DNA of 10,755 bases from JAFDVN01 sp964472275 (GCA_964472275.1 CAYYJN010000069.1:1-10755), one strand, 5' to 3'; positions 1-6,258 are shown, numbered from the stretch's first letter. Numbers and translations: made by a program. Notes: generated by a model from the sequence alone, not told the origin.

Positions 1-87
1 TTTCAGCTTCCCAGATCAGCTCGGATGAACAACCTGATTGGCAGTTACACCTAGATGTCGCTGCCAACGAGGTCTGGAGTTTGGACA
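1..87. mobile_element. End of an insertion sequence running off the left edge
   Basis: Positions 72-87 read GTCTGGAGTTTGGACA, and the exact reverse complement occurs at 10688-10703 near the other window edge. A second block, TGAACAACCT at 26-35, is also repeated in reverse complement at 10705-10714, on the outer side of the 16-bp repeat in both places. The shared sequence therefore extends outward from the window, as expected for two related elements whose bodies lie outside it and whose tips (TG...CA) point inward. The spacing between the two blocks differs: 36 nt here and 1 nt on the right. No transposase can be read. A short open frame at 1-54 ending in TAG could be the tail of one, but that is too short to judge. 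The family is unresolved; an IS21-like end with several internal repeats is one possibility. Confidence 0.5.
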
Positions 88-101
88 GTAGGACCCGAGA
101 G

Positions 102-136
102 AGGCCCCGAATTCACGGGGCCTTCTTGCTGTTCTG
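102..136 (+). terminator. Rho-independent terminator-like hairpin
   Basis: The arms AGGCCCCG (102-109) and CGGGGCCT (116-123) are perfectly complementary around the 6-nt loop AATTCA. They are followed by a T-rich run (TTCTTGCTGTTCT). It would stop plus-strand transcripts leaving the IS end to its left. Confidence 0.6.
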
Positions 137-140
137 ATTC

Positions 141-166
141 AAAAACAGCCAGGTCGTGACCCCGGC
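141..166 (-). terminator. Possible minus-strand terminator downstream of the transposase
   Basis: Read on the minus strand, GCCGGG at the 5' side pairs with CCTGGC at the 3' side (one G-T pair) around a 7-nt loop. TG and then five T residues follow (141-147). It lies about 190 nt past the transposase stop. It faces the plus-strand hairpin at 102-123. The stem is short, so this is tentative. Confidence 0.35.
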
Positions 167-353
167 CGCGACAACCGTTTTTCGAGTCGGAGAGTTGCTG
201 GAGGGGTGAACTCCCTCCGAAAGCTACCTGTGGTCCGGCATCGGGCATCCATCCATGGATACGCCGAGTCGGAATGCCATGTCCTTCCGCCGAGCCCAGA
301 CGCTCCCGTAGCCCCTCACGGGGCGGTGGTGAATTTTGGTTGTGACGCTGCGC

Positions 354-1832
354 CTATGCCGCGTGGTAGGTCTCGCGGGAACTCAATGCCCACCCCTTGG
401 GCAGCTTGGGCTTGGTGCCGTCCGGTGGCGTGAGCTTGCCGAACCGCAGCAAATCATTCCGCAGGATGGTGATGAGGTCGTGTTGGCTTGGCCTGCTGGG
501 CGGCCGCCCTTTGCGCCAGCGCGGCAGCTCGGGGAAATCTCCCGTCCTCCGGCCATCAAAGGCCCGGATGGATGCGAGACACAGCATGGAATAGGTCGCC
601 GCCTGCGCACCATGGACCTTTTCGTTGGCTTCCTCATTCCAGACCTGGACCTGGCCGACCCCGATGCCGTTCTTCAGGTCGCGGTGGAGGACTTCGATCT
701 GCCAGCGGTCGAGGTAGGCCTGTACCAATTCCCCTGCGGGAGAGGTGAGGTCCGTCGTGAGGAGGTACGCCTCCTGGTTGTAGCCGCGCTTGGATTTGCC
801 AGGCACCCGGTAAGGGATCGGAAGCACGATCAGCATTCGCATCAAGCGCCCCTTGGTGCCCTGCTTCCAATACACACCGGGCACATCCTTGAAGCGGATC
901 GGACGGAGCCTGCCGCCGTAGTGAAGGTAGGCCTCCTGCTCCGGGATGTCGGGATCGGAGCGGTACTGGAACGGTGTGGGGATCTCATCTCCGTAGATCC
1001 GCTTCCCGTCCTTCTTCCTCAACGGGGCATACAACTTCGCGTCCTTGCGGAAACGACCGATCAGGTCCGTATCGTGCGGCAGGTGCCCCACCACCGAGCC
1101 GTTGGTGAAACTGCCATCGGCCACGATGAGCAGCTTGCATCGAGGCTCCCCGGCTTCGTCGAGCGTCCTCCGTACCCAGGCGATCATCGCGACGGCCTTG
1201 GTGGTTAGGCTCAACTCCTTCTTCCGGGCCTGGAACGCCGCCCATTCGCCCTCGCTCACCACCTCTCCCTTCGCTGCCTTCGGCTTCTTGGCGGCGGGCA
1301 CAGGCTCGAACCCCACGCTGATGGCCAGCGGGCGGTGCCCCACATAGTTGGGTACGATGAGTGCCGCGTGGAGCATCCGGATGCCCCACATGATGGGCTT
1401 CTCCAGGAACTTCGGCGCCAGCGCGTTATGGCAGTACCGGGCCTGGGGGATCTCAGTGCCAGTCTTAGGGAGGCTGGTGTCGTCCATGGCGATCACCACC
1501 CGAGAACCGGGTGCCTGTTCCTTTCGGCCCTCCAGCAGGACGGAGCGGAACAGATCCGCCACCTTCCAGGCGGACCTGCTGAACAGCTTGTAATCCGCGC
1601 TCCACTCCTGCTGCCCCTTCCCGCGGAAGAGGATCGAGTTGGTGAGGGTGCTGCGGCCCGGGCAGGCCACCAGGCCCACCAAGACCTGCGTGGCGCGCTC
1701 CCAGGTCCGGTGCTGACTGAAAGCATCAACCCAGCCGCCCAGGAGGTGATTGAAATGTCCCCAGAGCCCTTGGGGCTTGGGCACAGCTTGTCCACGCGCC
1801 CGGCGGGCGCTATCTTGACGAGTCGTTCTCAC
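354..1832 (-). CDS. IS701-like DDE transposase (IS4 superfamily, DDE_5 type)
   Basis: This is a cut-and-paste transposase of about 492 residues, a normal length for this group. The catalytic triad is visible. The first Asp is in AMDDTSL (D117/D118) and the second in VADGSF (D239). The third acidic residue is in YLDRWQIEVLHRDLKN, which fits the IS4-type signature Y-(2)-R-(3)-E-(6)-K exactly (Y373, R376, E380, K387). The frame is uninterrupted, so the enzyme may be active. Two GTG starts are possible. The one at 1832 is preferred because AAGGAG (1841-1846) sits 8 nt upstream; the one at 1841 overlaps that site. The terminal inverted repeats and target duplication were not resolved. A plus-oriented hairpin at 1868-1890 lies in the 5' leader and may block outside transcription. 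The insertion sits beside another IS end, which fits a mosaic accessory region. Confidence 0.9.
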   Translation of the reverse strand: MRTTRQDSARRARGQAVPKPQGLWGHFNHLLGGWVDAFSQHRTWERATQVLVGLVACPGRSTLTNSILFRGKGQQEWSADYKLFSRSAWKVADLFRSVLLEGRKEQAPGSRVVIAMDDTSLPKTGTEIPQARYCHNALAPKFLEKPIMWGIRMLHAALIVPNYVGHRPLAISVGFEPVPAAKKPKAAKGEVVSEGEWAAFQARKKELSLTTKAVAMIAWVRRTLDEAGEPRCKLLIVADGSFTNGSVVGHLPHDTDLIGRFRKDAKLYAPLRKKDGKRIYGDEIPTPFQYRSDPDIPEQEAYLHYGGRLRPIRFKDVPGVYWKQGTKGRLMRMLIVLPIPYRVPGKSKRGYNQEAYLLTTDLTSPAGELVQAYLDRWQIEVLHRDLKNGIGVGQVQVWNEEANEKVHGAQAATYSMLCLASIRAFDGRRTGDFPELPRWRKGRPPSRPSQHDLITILRNDLLRFGKLTPPDGTKPKLPKGWALSSRETYHAA

Positions 1833-1867
1833 ACGACACACTCCTTGCCGTTACAGCGGCATCGAGG

Positions 1868-1901
1868 GGGCGGGCGGCTCAAGCCCGCCCTTTAGGTTTT
1901 T
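1868..1901 (+). terminator. GC-rich terminator-like hairpin upstream of the transposase
   Basis: GGGCGGGC (1868-1875) pairs perfectly with GCCCGCCC (1883-1890) across a 7-nt loop. TTTAGGTTTTT follows on the plus strand. It would stop plus-strand transcription of the transposase antisense strand only if that transcription came from the right end of the gene. More plausibly it acts as a leader structure of the element, as seen in several IS families. The role is inferred. Confidence 0.45.
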
Positions 1902-1926
1902 GGGGTTGTGTTGGGGCGCATCGTCA

Positions 1927-1951
1927 TTGAGCGGTAGGGAAAACTGCTCAA
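1927..1951. repeat. Inverted repeat TTGAGC...GCTCAA
   Basis: The arms TTGAGCGGT and ACTGCTCAA pair with one G-T mismatch around a 7-nt loop (AGGGAAA). It lies between the transposase leader and the XRE regulator gene. It could be a protein-binding site or part of the IS end. No T-run follows, so it is not a convincing terminator. Confidence 0.35.
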
Positions 1952-2070
1952 ACACGATTCGCTAAGCTGCCTCCATGGAACGCTTGCGATTGAAGATAAT
2001 CTTGTGGAATTGAGAAATGCGCGTGGTTGGGCTACATTGACCACTGACTAGGATTGCATTCGCTTCAAAT

Positions 2071-2094
2071 AATGATAAGCAATTGCTAATCATT
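2071..2094. promoter_or_regulatory. 24-bp near-palindrome, candidate operator of the XRE gene
   Basis: The half sites AATGATAAGCAA and TTGCTAATCATT are symmetric at 22 of 24 positions; only the pair at positions 7 and 18 breaks the symmetry. The centre is about 39 nt upstream of the preferred ATG at 2122, where an autoregulatory operator is expected. The AT-rich content contrasts with the GC-rich surroundings. It also superficially resembles Fur-type boxes (GATAAT-like hexamers), but the central GCAATTGC does not fit the Fur consensus. An operator for the adjacent XRE protein is the simpler reading. Confidence 0.5.
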
Positions 2095-2121
2095 CCGTCC
2101 AAATCTGGAGCCCCTACGCCC

Positions 2122-2622
2122 ATGCGTCAAGAGGAAAATCTCCTGCCCTCCCCATCCGATGGCGCTGGAGAGCGCATCCGCATGGTCCGCCTGGAGAAAC
2201 ACTGGACTCAGGCTGAGCTTGGGAAGCGGTCAACCATCTCGAAGGTCATGATCGCCCAATGGGAAACGGGTGCCCGGAAGCCCGGCGTGGATTCCCTCCA
2301 CAAGCTGGCCAGGACGCTCGATGTCTCCTTCTCGTGGTTGGCAGTCGGAGAGGGCAACCAAGCCTTTGGGGACCCCTTGGCCGAAGGGGAATCGAGTCGG
2401 GCGGGGCTCCACAACGCCGAGCTGAACAAAGCCTGTGTCGAGATCGTGCAAGGATTCCTGCACGATCACAACCTGGTGAACGAAGTCAGCAACACGCCAG
2501 AATTGGTCGAGGATTTATACGGCCGGGCGGTCAAAGAAGGGCTCGACAGAGCCGTTCGGACCAAGGACGCCTTCAAGCTGGCGCTGAAGGAACTGGTGAG
2601 CATCTCCCTTCGCCTCGCCTAG
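2122..2622 (+). CDS. XRE-family helix-turn-helix transcriptional regulator
   Basis: The product has 166 residues. Residues about 16-76 form an XRE/Cro-C1 type HTH: GERIRMVRLEKHWTQAELG, then a recognition region around TISKVMIAQWETGARKP, then SLHKLARTLDVSFSWL. The closing 'VSFSWLAVGEG' matches the usual end of phage-repressor-like HTH domains. Residues about 95-165 are helical and acidic-basic and carry no recognised domain; they may serve dimerisation. No peptidase S24 module is present. The ATG at 2122 is chosen because GGAG (2107-2110) precedes it at 11 nt and because the HTH begins soon after. An upstream in-frame TTG at 2083 lies inside the palindrome and is unlikely. The palindrome at 2071-2094 suggests autorepression. 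The target genes are unknown. Confidence 0.85.
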   Translation: MRQEENLLPSPSDGAGERIRMVRLEKHWTQAELGKRSTISKVMIAQWETGARKPGVDSLHKLARTLDVSFSWLAVGEGNQAFGDPLAEGESSRAGLHNAELNKACVEIVQGFLHDHNLVNEVSNTPELVEDLYGRAVKEGLDRAVRTKDAFKLALKELVSISLRLA

Positions 2623-2632
2623 GATCCAGCCG

Positions 2633-3061
2633 CTAGTGCGGCCACTCCGTCAGTCCCCAGATTCCGATATCCACCTTCCGGAAGACCTCCGGCTTCACCG
2701 CCAAGGCCTGGTGGAGATTCGCGTCGAACTTCTTCGCTGTGGTCCCGAGGCCACCTTGCACGAGGGCCTCTGCGATCACGCGTGTGTTCAGCGGCTTCTT
2801 GGTCATCTGGAGGTACTTCAGGGCTGCCTTCCACACCTGCATGCCCGTGAACATTCCCGGCTTGATCTTGGGCTCCACCTGATCTCCTGAGGGCTTGCCC
2901 GACCGGAACTCGATGACGACTTCCTTCTTCTGGGGTGCAGGCCCACCAGCCGGAATCCCCTGGCCTGTCACCTTGCGGATCGTCCGGATGGCCGCGTCCA
3001 ATTCGTCGCGCTGAGCTTCTAAGTGGTGCAACAAGGTGGTGTAGTCGGTGGTGGCTTGCAT
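2633..3061 (-). CDS. Small protein with N-terminal coiled coil and HARE-HTH-like winged helix
   Basis: The product has 142 residues. Residues about 5-31 (LLHHLEAQRDELDAAIRTIRKV) form an amphipathic helix likely to be a coiled coil. Residues 32-66 are a Pro/Lys-rich linker. Residues about 68-142 resemble the HARE-HTH (HB1/ASXL-type) winged helix: FTGMQVWKAALKYLQMTKKPLNTRVIAEALVQGG, then ANLHQAL, then FRKVDIGIWGLTEWP as the closing wing. Such domains are proposed to bind or sense DNA in restriction and chromatin proteins, so a DNA-associated role is inferred. The ATG at 3061 has GGGAG 8 nt upstream. The gene ends 10 nt from the stop of the XRE gene and is transcribed towards it. No obvious terminator lies between the two. 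It is not part of a recognised system. Confidence 0.7.
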   Translation of the reverse strand: MQATTDYTTLLHHLEAQRDELDAAIRTIRKVTGQGIPAGGPAPQKKEVVIEFRSGKPSGDQVEPKIKPGMFTGMQVWKAALKYLQMTKKPLNTRVIAEALVQGGLGTTAKKFDANLHQALAVKPEVFRKVDIGIWGLTEWPH

Positions 3062-3400
3062 GAAATAAGCTCCCGCTTGGTGAAGGCTTCGTCTTTTGGT
3101 AAGATGATGGGTAGCAGAGGTCCCCGTAGGCGCAAGCCCACAGAGGCCCTTGTTGAGGGTGGTGTTTCTAAATCTTGTGAGACAACCTCCTTTCTTGTTG
3201 ACGGCTGCTCCCGGTTGGTGCCATCCAAAGACCCGGGAGTAGCCGCTTCGCGTGTCCCGAATAGGCTACTCCTTTAATCTATCGGTTATCAAGTGATATT
3301 CCGATTCGACTTGCCACCTCTCGGCCCCTCTCTCGCCCAGGACCCGATTCACCCGAATGCCCATTGGGGCTTTCAAGCTTCTTAGCCTTGTTGCTGGCGC
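3062..3400. other. Intergenic stretch, upstream of the HARE-HTH gene
   Basis: No frame here has convincing protein character. It should contain the promoter of the minus-strand HARE-HTH gene, but no clear -35/-10 pair was identified. The only structured element is the inverted repeat at 3236-3272. Confidence 0.4.
3236..3272. repeat. Perfect 9-bp inverted repeat
   Basis: GGAGTAGCC (3236-3244) and GGCTACTCC (3264-3272) are exact reverse complements with 19 nt between them. TTTAAT follows on the plus strand. It may be a weak terminator, a leftover element end or a binding site; nothing in the context decides between these. Confidence 0.4.
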
Positions 3401-3508
3401 TCAGCCAAAAAACCAGGTCCCTGGCATCGAGCGTTTCGCGTGCCTGAGGGATTTCTCGCAGAGGACGAGAAGTTGGTCGAGGGTGGCCTCATCACTGCGA
3501 GACTTCAC
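3401..3508 (-). CDS. Possible 35-residue ORF overlapping the end of the upstream hypothetical gene
   Basis: A GTG at 3508 opens a frame reading VKSRSDEATLDQLLVLCEK and ending ...MPGTWFFG before TGA. It looks helical and amphipathic, and its codon third positions are GC-rich like coding DNA. It overlaps the last 17 nt of the larger minus-strand ORF in another frame. GAGGG lies about 12 nt upstream, which is a poor ribosome site. It may be a separate small protein, the frameshifted C-terminus of the ORF ending at 3492, or chance. Confidence 0.25.
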   Translation of the reverse strand: MKSRSDEATLDQLLVLCEKSLRHAKRSMPGTWFFG

Positions 3509-3770
3509 TCGGATCGAGATCCCTCATCTTGACGAGATCGATCTCATCGAAAAATCCCCCGTGGCAGGACTCGACGGAATGCGGTGCGGGTTCGCGGGGG
3601 CCTGCGTAGTAATAGATCCTGTGCTCTTCTCGATAGCGCAGGTAGATCAAGGACCCCGCGGGGAGAACGCCAAGTCCATCTCCCCAACCGGCGGAGAAGA
3701 TGTAGCTTGGAATGTCCTCCTGCACCTGTACCGGCCGGTCCAGCTGGATGCGATGCAATCCTCCAGGCAT
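3492..3770 (-). CDS. Hypothetical protein, 92 residues
   Basis: The family is not recognised. The sequence has globular character: a beta-rich stretch (AGSLIYLRYREEHRIYYYAG) followed by an acidic tail (FFDEIDLVKMRDLDPSEVSQ). There is no signal peptide or membrane segment. The ATG at 3770 (or the GTG just before it at 3773) follows GGGAGG at 3775-3780, and an in-frame stop lies a few codons further upstream. The opposite-strand frame covering the same DNA looks less protein-like. It sits in a decayed region between a HARE-HTH gene and a beta-barrel remnant, so it may itself be a leftover or a truncated gene. The overlapping frame at 3401-3508 could be its displaced C-terminus. Confidence 0.45.
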   Translation of the reverse strand: MPGGLHRIQLDRPVQVQEDIPSYIFSAGWGDGLGVLPAGSLIYLRYREEHRIYYYAGPREPAPHSVESCHGGFFDEIDLVKMRDLDPSEVSQ

Positions 3771-3794
3771 CACGCCTCCCGTGTTTCTCTATGA

Positions 3795-4052
3795 GCTCCT
3801 GAAACCACCACGGAAGAAGCCTCCTCCGTTGGCGGATTCATATCAAGCGGCCCATCGAAGGTCTACAACGGCTTCGAGCAGGGATGGTCCCTGGCCTACC
3901 AGTACCGGACCCAAGGGCACCGCTTCACGATCATCGCCACCACCATTCCTGGAACGACGGCTCATCAGGTGCTGGGCGGAGATTACGAGGGCTACGGACC
4001 GCGTTCGTCCAACTACTGGTCTCTGGGTTTCAACCTGATCCGGATCTTCTAG
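3795..4052 (+). pseudogene. C-terminal remnant of an outer-membrane beta-barrel protein (DUF5777-like)
   Basis: An open frame that cannot be given a start codon and ribosome site runs to TAG at 4050-4052. It reads as alternating beta-strand sequence: VYNGFEQGWSLAYQYR, then HRFTIIATTIPGTTAHQVLG, then SSNYWSLGFNLIRIF. The last strand ends in Phe, the usual outer-membrane insertion signal. The pattern resembles the last strands of DUF5777-type barrel proteins, which end in a similar 'YFGFNxxRxF' strand. Only about 80 residues remain out of the several hundred expected. The upstream frame stops at 3792. The rest was probably lost by deletion or rearrangement. The coding character is convincing; the family assignment is tentative. 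Confidence 0.55.
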
Positions 4053-4136
4053 ACGGGCACCCGCATTCCCCGGGCCTTCACCATACGCATTCCCACGGGG
4101 ATTGAGCAGCTGAGACCTCCGAGGAAAGCCCGGGTC

Positions 4137-4168
4137 TTGACTCTGTACCAAGGTATAGACTCTACCCT
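4137..4168 (+). promoter_or_regulatory. MerR-family promoter with dyad operator
   Basis: TTGACT (-35, 4137-4142) and TACCCT (-10, 4163-4168) are separated by 20 bp. This over-long spacing is the hallmark of promoters untwisted by activated MerR-family proteins; the zntA promoter of E. coli has the same -35 and a 20-bp spacer. Within the spacer lies a dyad, ACTCTGTACC-AA-GGTATAGACT (4140-4161), symmetric at 8 of 10 positions. The MerR-family gene begins 18 nt after the -10, so the regulator and the downstream fusion gene are probably transcribed together and autoregulated. Confidence 0.8.
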
Positions 4169-4185
4169 GGAGACGAGGAGTGCCT

Positions 4186-4629
4186 ATGGTCGATCAAGGC
4201 CTCATGAAAATGGCCGACCTCACGAGAGCCTGTGAGGTCAGCGATCAGGCCGTCCGGCTCTACGAACGCGAGGGCTTGTTGAAGCCCGTCTCGCGGACGC
4301 CCAAGGGCTACCGCCTTTTTGATCCCCAAGCTATCGCAGCCCTTCATTTCATCAAACATGCCCAGCGCTGCGGGTTCACGCTGGCGGAGATCCGCGGCCT
4401 GCTCACGGCGAATGCCGCGAACCCCAAAGCCTGTGATGTCACGAAGGCGCTGCTCGACCAAAAACTCCAGCATGTCGAAGATCAACTGGCCGATCTTCGA
4501 TCCATGAAAGAGGTCCTCGCGAGCTTGAGAACCGCCTGCGAGGGTGCGCCCGGCCCGGCCTGTCCGGCCTTTATCCGCCTATGCGCCGCCGAAGTGCCCG
4601 CGTCCCGGTCCAAACGAAAGTCGAGGTGA
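4186..4629 (+). CDS. MerR-family metal-responsive transcriptional activator
   Basis: The product has 147 residues. The N-terminal winged helix spans about 7-75 (MADLTRACEVSDQAVRLYEREGLL, then RTPKGYRLFDP, then HFIKHAQRCGFTLAEIRGLL). The long dimerisation helix spans about 82-117. The metal loop is C118-x7-C126 (ACEGAPGPACP). C83 in KACDV aligns with MerR C82 and ZntR C79, the position that is Ser in Cu(I)-sensing CueR. A Cys here is the known mark of sensors for divalent ions (Hg, Zn, Cd, Pb). However, the loop spacing of seven residues equals that of CueR rather than the eight of MerR. Hg(II) sensing is favoured by the MerT/MerP-like downstream gene, but the specificity is inferred. The ATG at 4186 has AGGAG 5 nt upstream. 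The stop is 7 nt before the next gene, so the two form an operon. Confidence 0.9.
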   Translation: MVDQGLMKMADLTRACEVSDQAVRLYEREGLLKPVSRTPKGYRLFDPQAIAALHFIKHAQRCGFTLAEIRGLLTANAANPKACDVTKALLDQKLQHVEDQLADLRSMKEVLASLRTACEGAPGPACPAFIRLCAAEVPASRSKRKSR

Positions 4630-4636
4630 GTTCTTC

Positions 4637-6121
4637 ATGAAGATCGAGCTGATGGTCTTTGAAGGTTGCCCCAACGCCGAGCCTGCCCGGCTCTTGTTGA
4701 GGGACTGCATGGCATCCCTGGGCATCTCCGGGAGCATCACCGAAGTGCAGGTGGATACCCCCGAGCTTGCGAAGCTCCTGGCCTTTCCAGGATCCCCTAC
4801 CCTCCGCGTGAATGACGCCGATGTGGCCCCTCTGGATGTGCCCATGGAAGGAAGCCTGGCCTGCCGGACCTACTGGGTGAACGGCCTTCTCCAAGGACTT
4901 CCAGATCGAGCATGGGTGCTGAGAGCGCTTCGCGATGCTCAGGAGGCCGAGTCCCATTCCTGCTGCACACCCATCACTGCCTCCAAGAGTGAGGTGCTCT
5001 GCCCTTACAGCGGCACCCGAGGCAAGCCCGTGAAGCCGGTCACGCTCCGGGCTTTGCTAAAACCCCACCTCCAGGAACAGGTTCGAGATCAGGTGTACCG
5101 CTTCTGTGGGGATCCGACCTGCGAGGTGGTCTATTTCAGCGAAGACAGGACCCAATCCTTCCTCAGAGGCGACCTCACGGTCCGGGTCGGCATCAAGGAA
5201 TCCGAAGCTCCACGGCCGCTCTGCTACTGCTTCAGTCATAGCGTCGAGAGCATCCGGGGCGAGTACGCGGCCACTGGGGAGTCCACGGTGGTCCAGGCCA
5301 TCAGGGCCGAAGTGAAGGCGGGCACCTGTCGCTGCGAGATCACCAACCCCGGCGGCTCCTGCTGTCTCGGTGATGTCACCAAGGCCGTGAAGGAAATCCA
5401 AGACGGGAATCCTCGCGGAACAACCCCCGCGCTGAAAGAGGCAATGACCCACGACTGTTGTGCGGTTCCGGAGCCACCCAAGATTGGGCCTTCAGCCTCT
5501 ACCCCGGTTGCAGAGGGTTCCACAGCACGCCGGACGGTGTGGGCCGCAGCCGGGCTTGGTCTGCTGGCCTCGGCATGTTGCTGGATTCCCTTGGCCCTTG
5601 CAGGGGCCGGTGCGGCTGGAGGAGCCGCCGGAGCCCGCGTGGCCTGGCTGCGCCCCTGGGCGCTCTGGGGCCTGGCGTTGCTCATGGTGGGAACCCTCGG
5701 ATGGTGGATCTACCGGCACTCGATTAGGGGAAGGCCTCAGGAGGATTGTTGCGCTCCTGCACCCCGGTTCCCGGCCTTGCCAATGTTGGTCTTGGTGCTG
5801 TCGTTCATCGGGGCGTGGTCCGCTCCCCGGCTTCTCTTTCTCTACGCGCACGAGAGCGCATCCAAGAGCGCGGAGTCGGCTGCTGTGACTGATGGCGGCA
5901 CCCTCCTGGTGCTGAGCACACCCCAGTTCGACTGTCCCCCGTGCGCAGGGGCCCTGCCCGAGACCATGGCCAAGACACCTGGAGTGGCTTCTGTCCATAT
6001 GGACTTCGATAAGAGAGAGACGAGGATCCAATTTCGCGAAGGGGCGAATGTGCCAGGCATCCTTGCCCATTGGGATCATGACCTCGGGTTCTCCGGGAAA
6101 GTGATCCTGCGTCAGCCATAG
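4637..6121 (+). CDS. Four-module metal transport fusion: Trx-like / CopZ-type Fe-S-Zn / MerT-like / MerP-like
   Basis: The product has 494 residues and 22 cysteines. Residues 1-101 resemble small thioredoxin-fold (DF-type seleno)protein relatives: FEGCPNA with C11, and a cis-Pro-like GSPTLRV at 52-58. Residues about 122-254 match the N-terminal domain of CopZ-type metallochaperones, which binds a [2Fe-2S] cluster and zinc. Its Cys residues are C122, C157, C162, C196, C198, C231, C233, C242 and C243. Residues 300-403 are MerT-like. The first helix carries the vicinal pair in LASACCWIPLAL (C314, C315), a second helix covers 341-359, a loop carries C371/C372, and a third helix covers 380-402. 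Residues 420-494 are a MerP/HMA-like domain with FDCPPCAG (C433, C436). Import or handling of Hg(II) or another thiophilic metal is inferred. Further CC pairs at 109-110 and 274-275 sit in the linkers. The ATG at 4637 has GAGGTGA upstream. No merA follows. Confidence 0.8.
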   Translation: MKIELMVFEGCPNAEPARLLLRDCMASLGISGSITEVQVDTPELAKLLAFPGSPTLRVNDADVAPLDVPMEGSLACRTYWVNGLLQGLPDRAWVLRALRDAQEAESHSCCTPITASKSEVLCPYSGTRGKPVKPVTLRALLKPHLQEQVRDQVYRFCGDPTCEVVYFSEDRTQSFLRGDLTVRVGIKESEAPRPLCYCFSHSVESIRGEYAATGESTVVQAIRAEVKAGTCRCEITNPGGSCCLGDVTKAVKEIQDGNPRGTTPALKEAMTHDCCAVPEPPKIGPSASTPVAEGSTARRTVWAAAGLGLLASACCWIPLALAGAGAAGGAAGARVAWLRPWALWGLALLMVGTLGWWIYRHSIRGRPQEDCCAPAPRFPALPMLVLVLSFIGAWSAPRLLFLYAHESASKSAESAAVTDGGTLLVLSTPQFDCPPCAGALPETMAKTPGVASVHMDFDKRETRIQFREGANVPGILAHWDHDLGFSGKVILRQP

Positions 6122-6258
6122 CCGTTGAGGCCGATCGGTCGAGATTCCTCGCCTCATACAAGGAGACCCACCAAGTCGCACAATCCAGAAGGCGCGCCGA
6201 GTTGTTCCGCTTCCTTGGGGACTCTCGCACTCATTGCAAAGGGAAGTGGAAACCTTGT

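Larger units (their letters stand above)
88..353. other. Intergenic stretch without a recognisable gene
   Basis: Apart from the two facing terminator-like hairpins, this stretch holds no ORF with protein-like composition and no tRNA-like fold. A small perfect stem, GCCCC/GGGGC with loop TCAC, sits at 311-324. The left end of the neighbouring transposase element should lie here, but no convincing terminal inverted repeat matching the sequence beyond 1842 could be found by eye. Confidence 0.5.

Noticed and set aside
3..134. Open frame entering from the left edge and ending at 132-134
   Set aside because: It runs through the IS end and the terminator hairpin at 102-123, so it is unlikely to be translated.
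336..1895. Two long plus-strand open frames (336-1208 and 1335-1895) opposite the transposase
   Set aside because: They mirror the transposase codons and show no motif; the minus-strand protein has a complete DDE signature.
1842..1960. Terminal inverted repeats of the transposase element
   Set aside because: By-eye comparison of 200-353 with the reverse complement of 1842-1970 gave only short or direct similarities (TTTTGG..TTGTG), not a convincing inverted pair.
2071..2094. Reading the palindrome as a Fur box
   Set aside because: The outer hexamers look Fur-like, but the central GCAATTGC does not match the consensus and no iron gene is nearby; the XRE operator reading is simpler.
3357..3794. 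A 145-codon plus-strand frame in the decayed region
   Set aside because: It is less protein-like than the minus-strand frame at 3492-3770, has no ribosome site and no recognisable fold.
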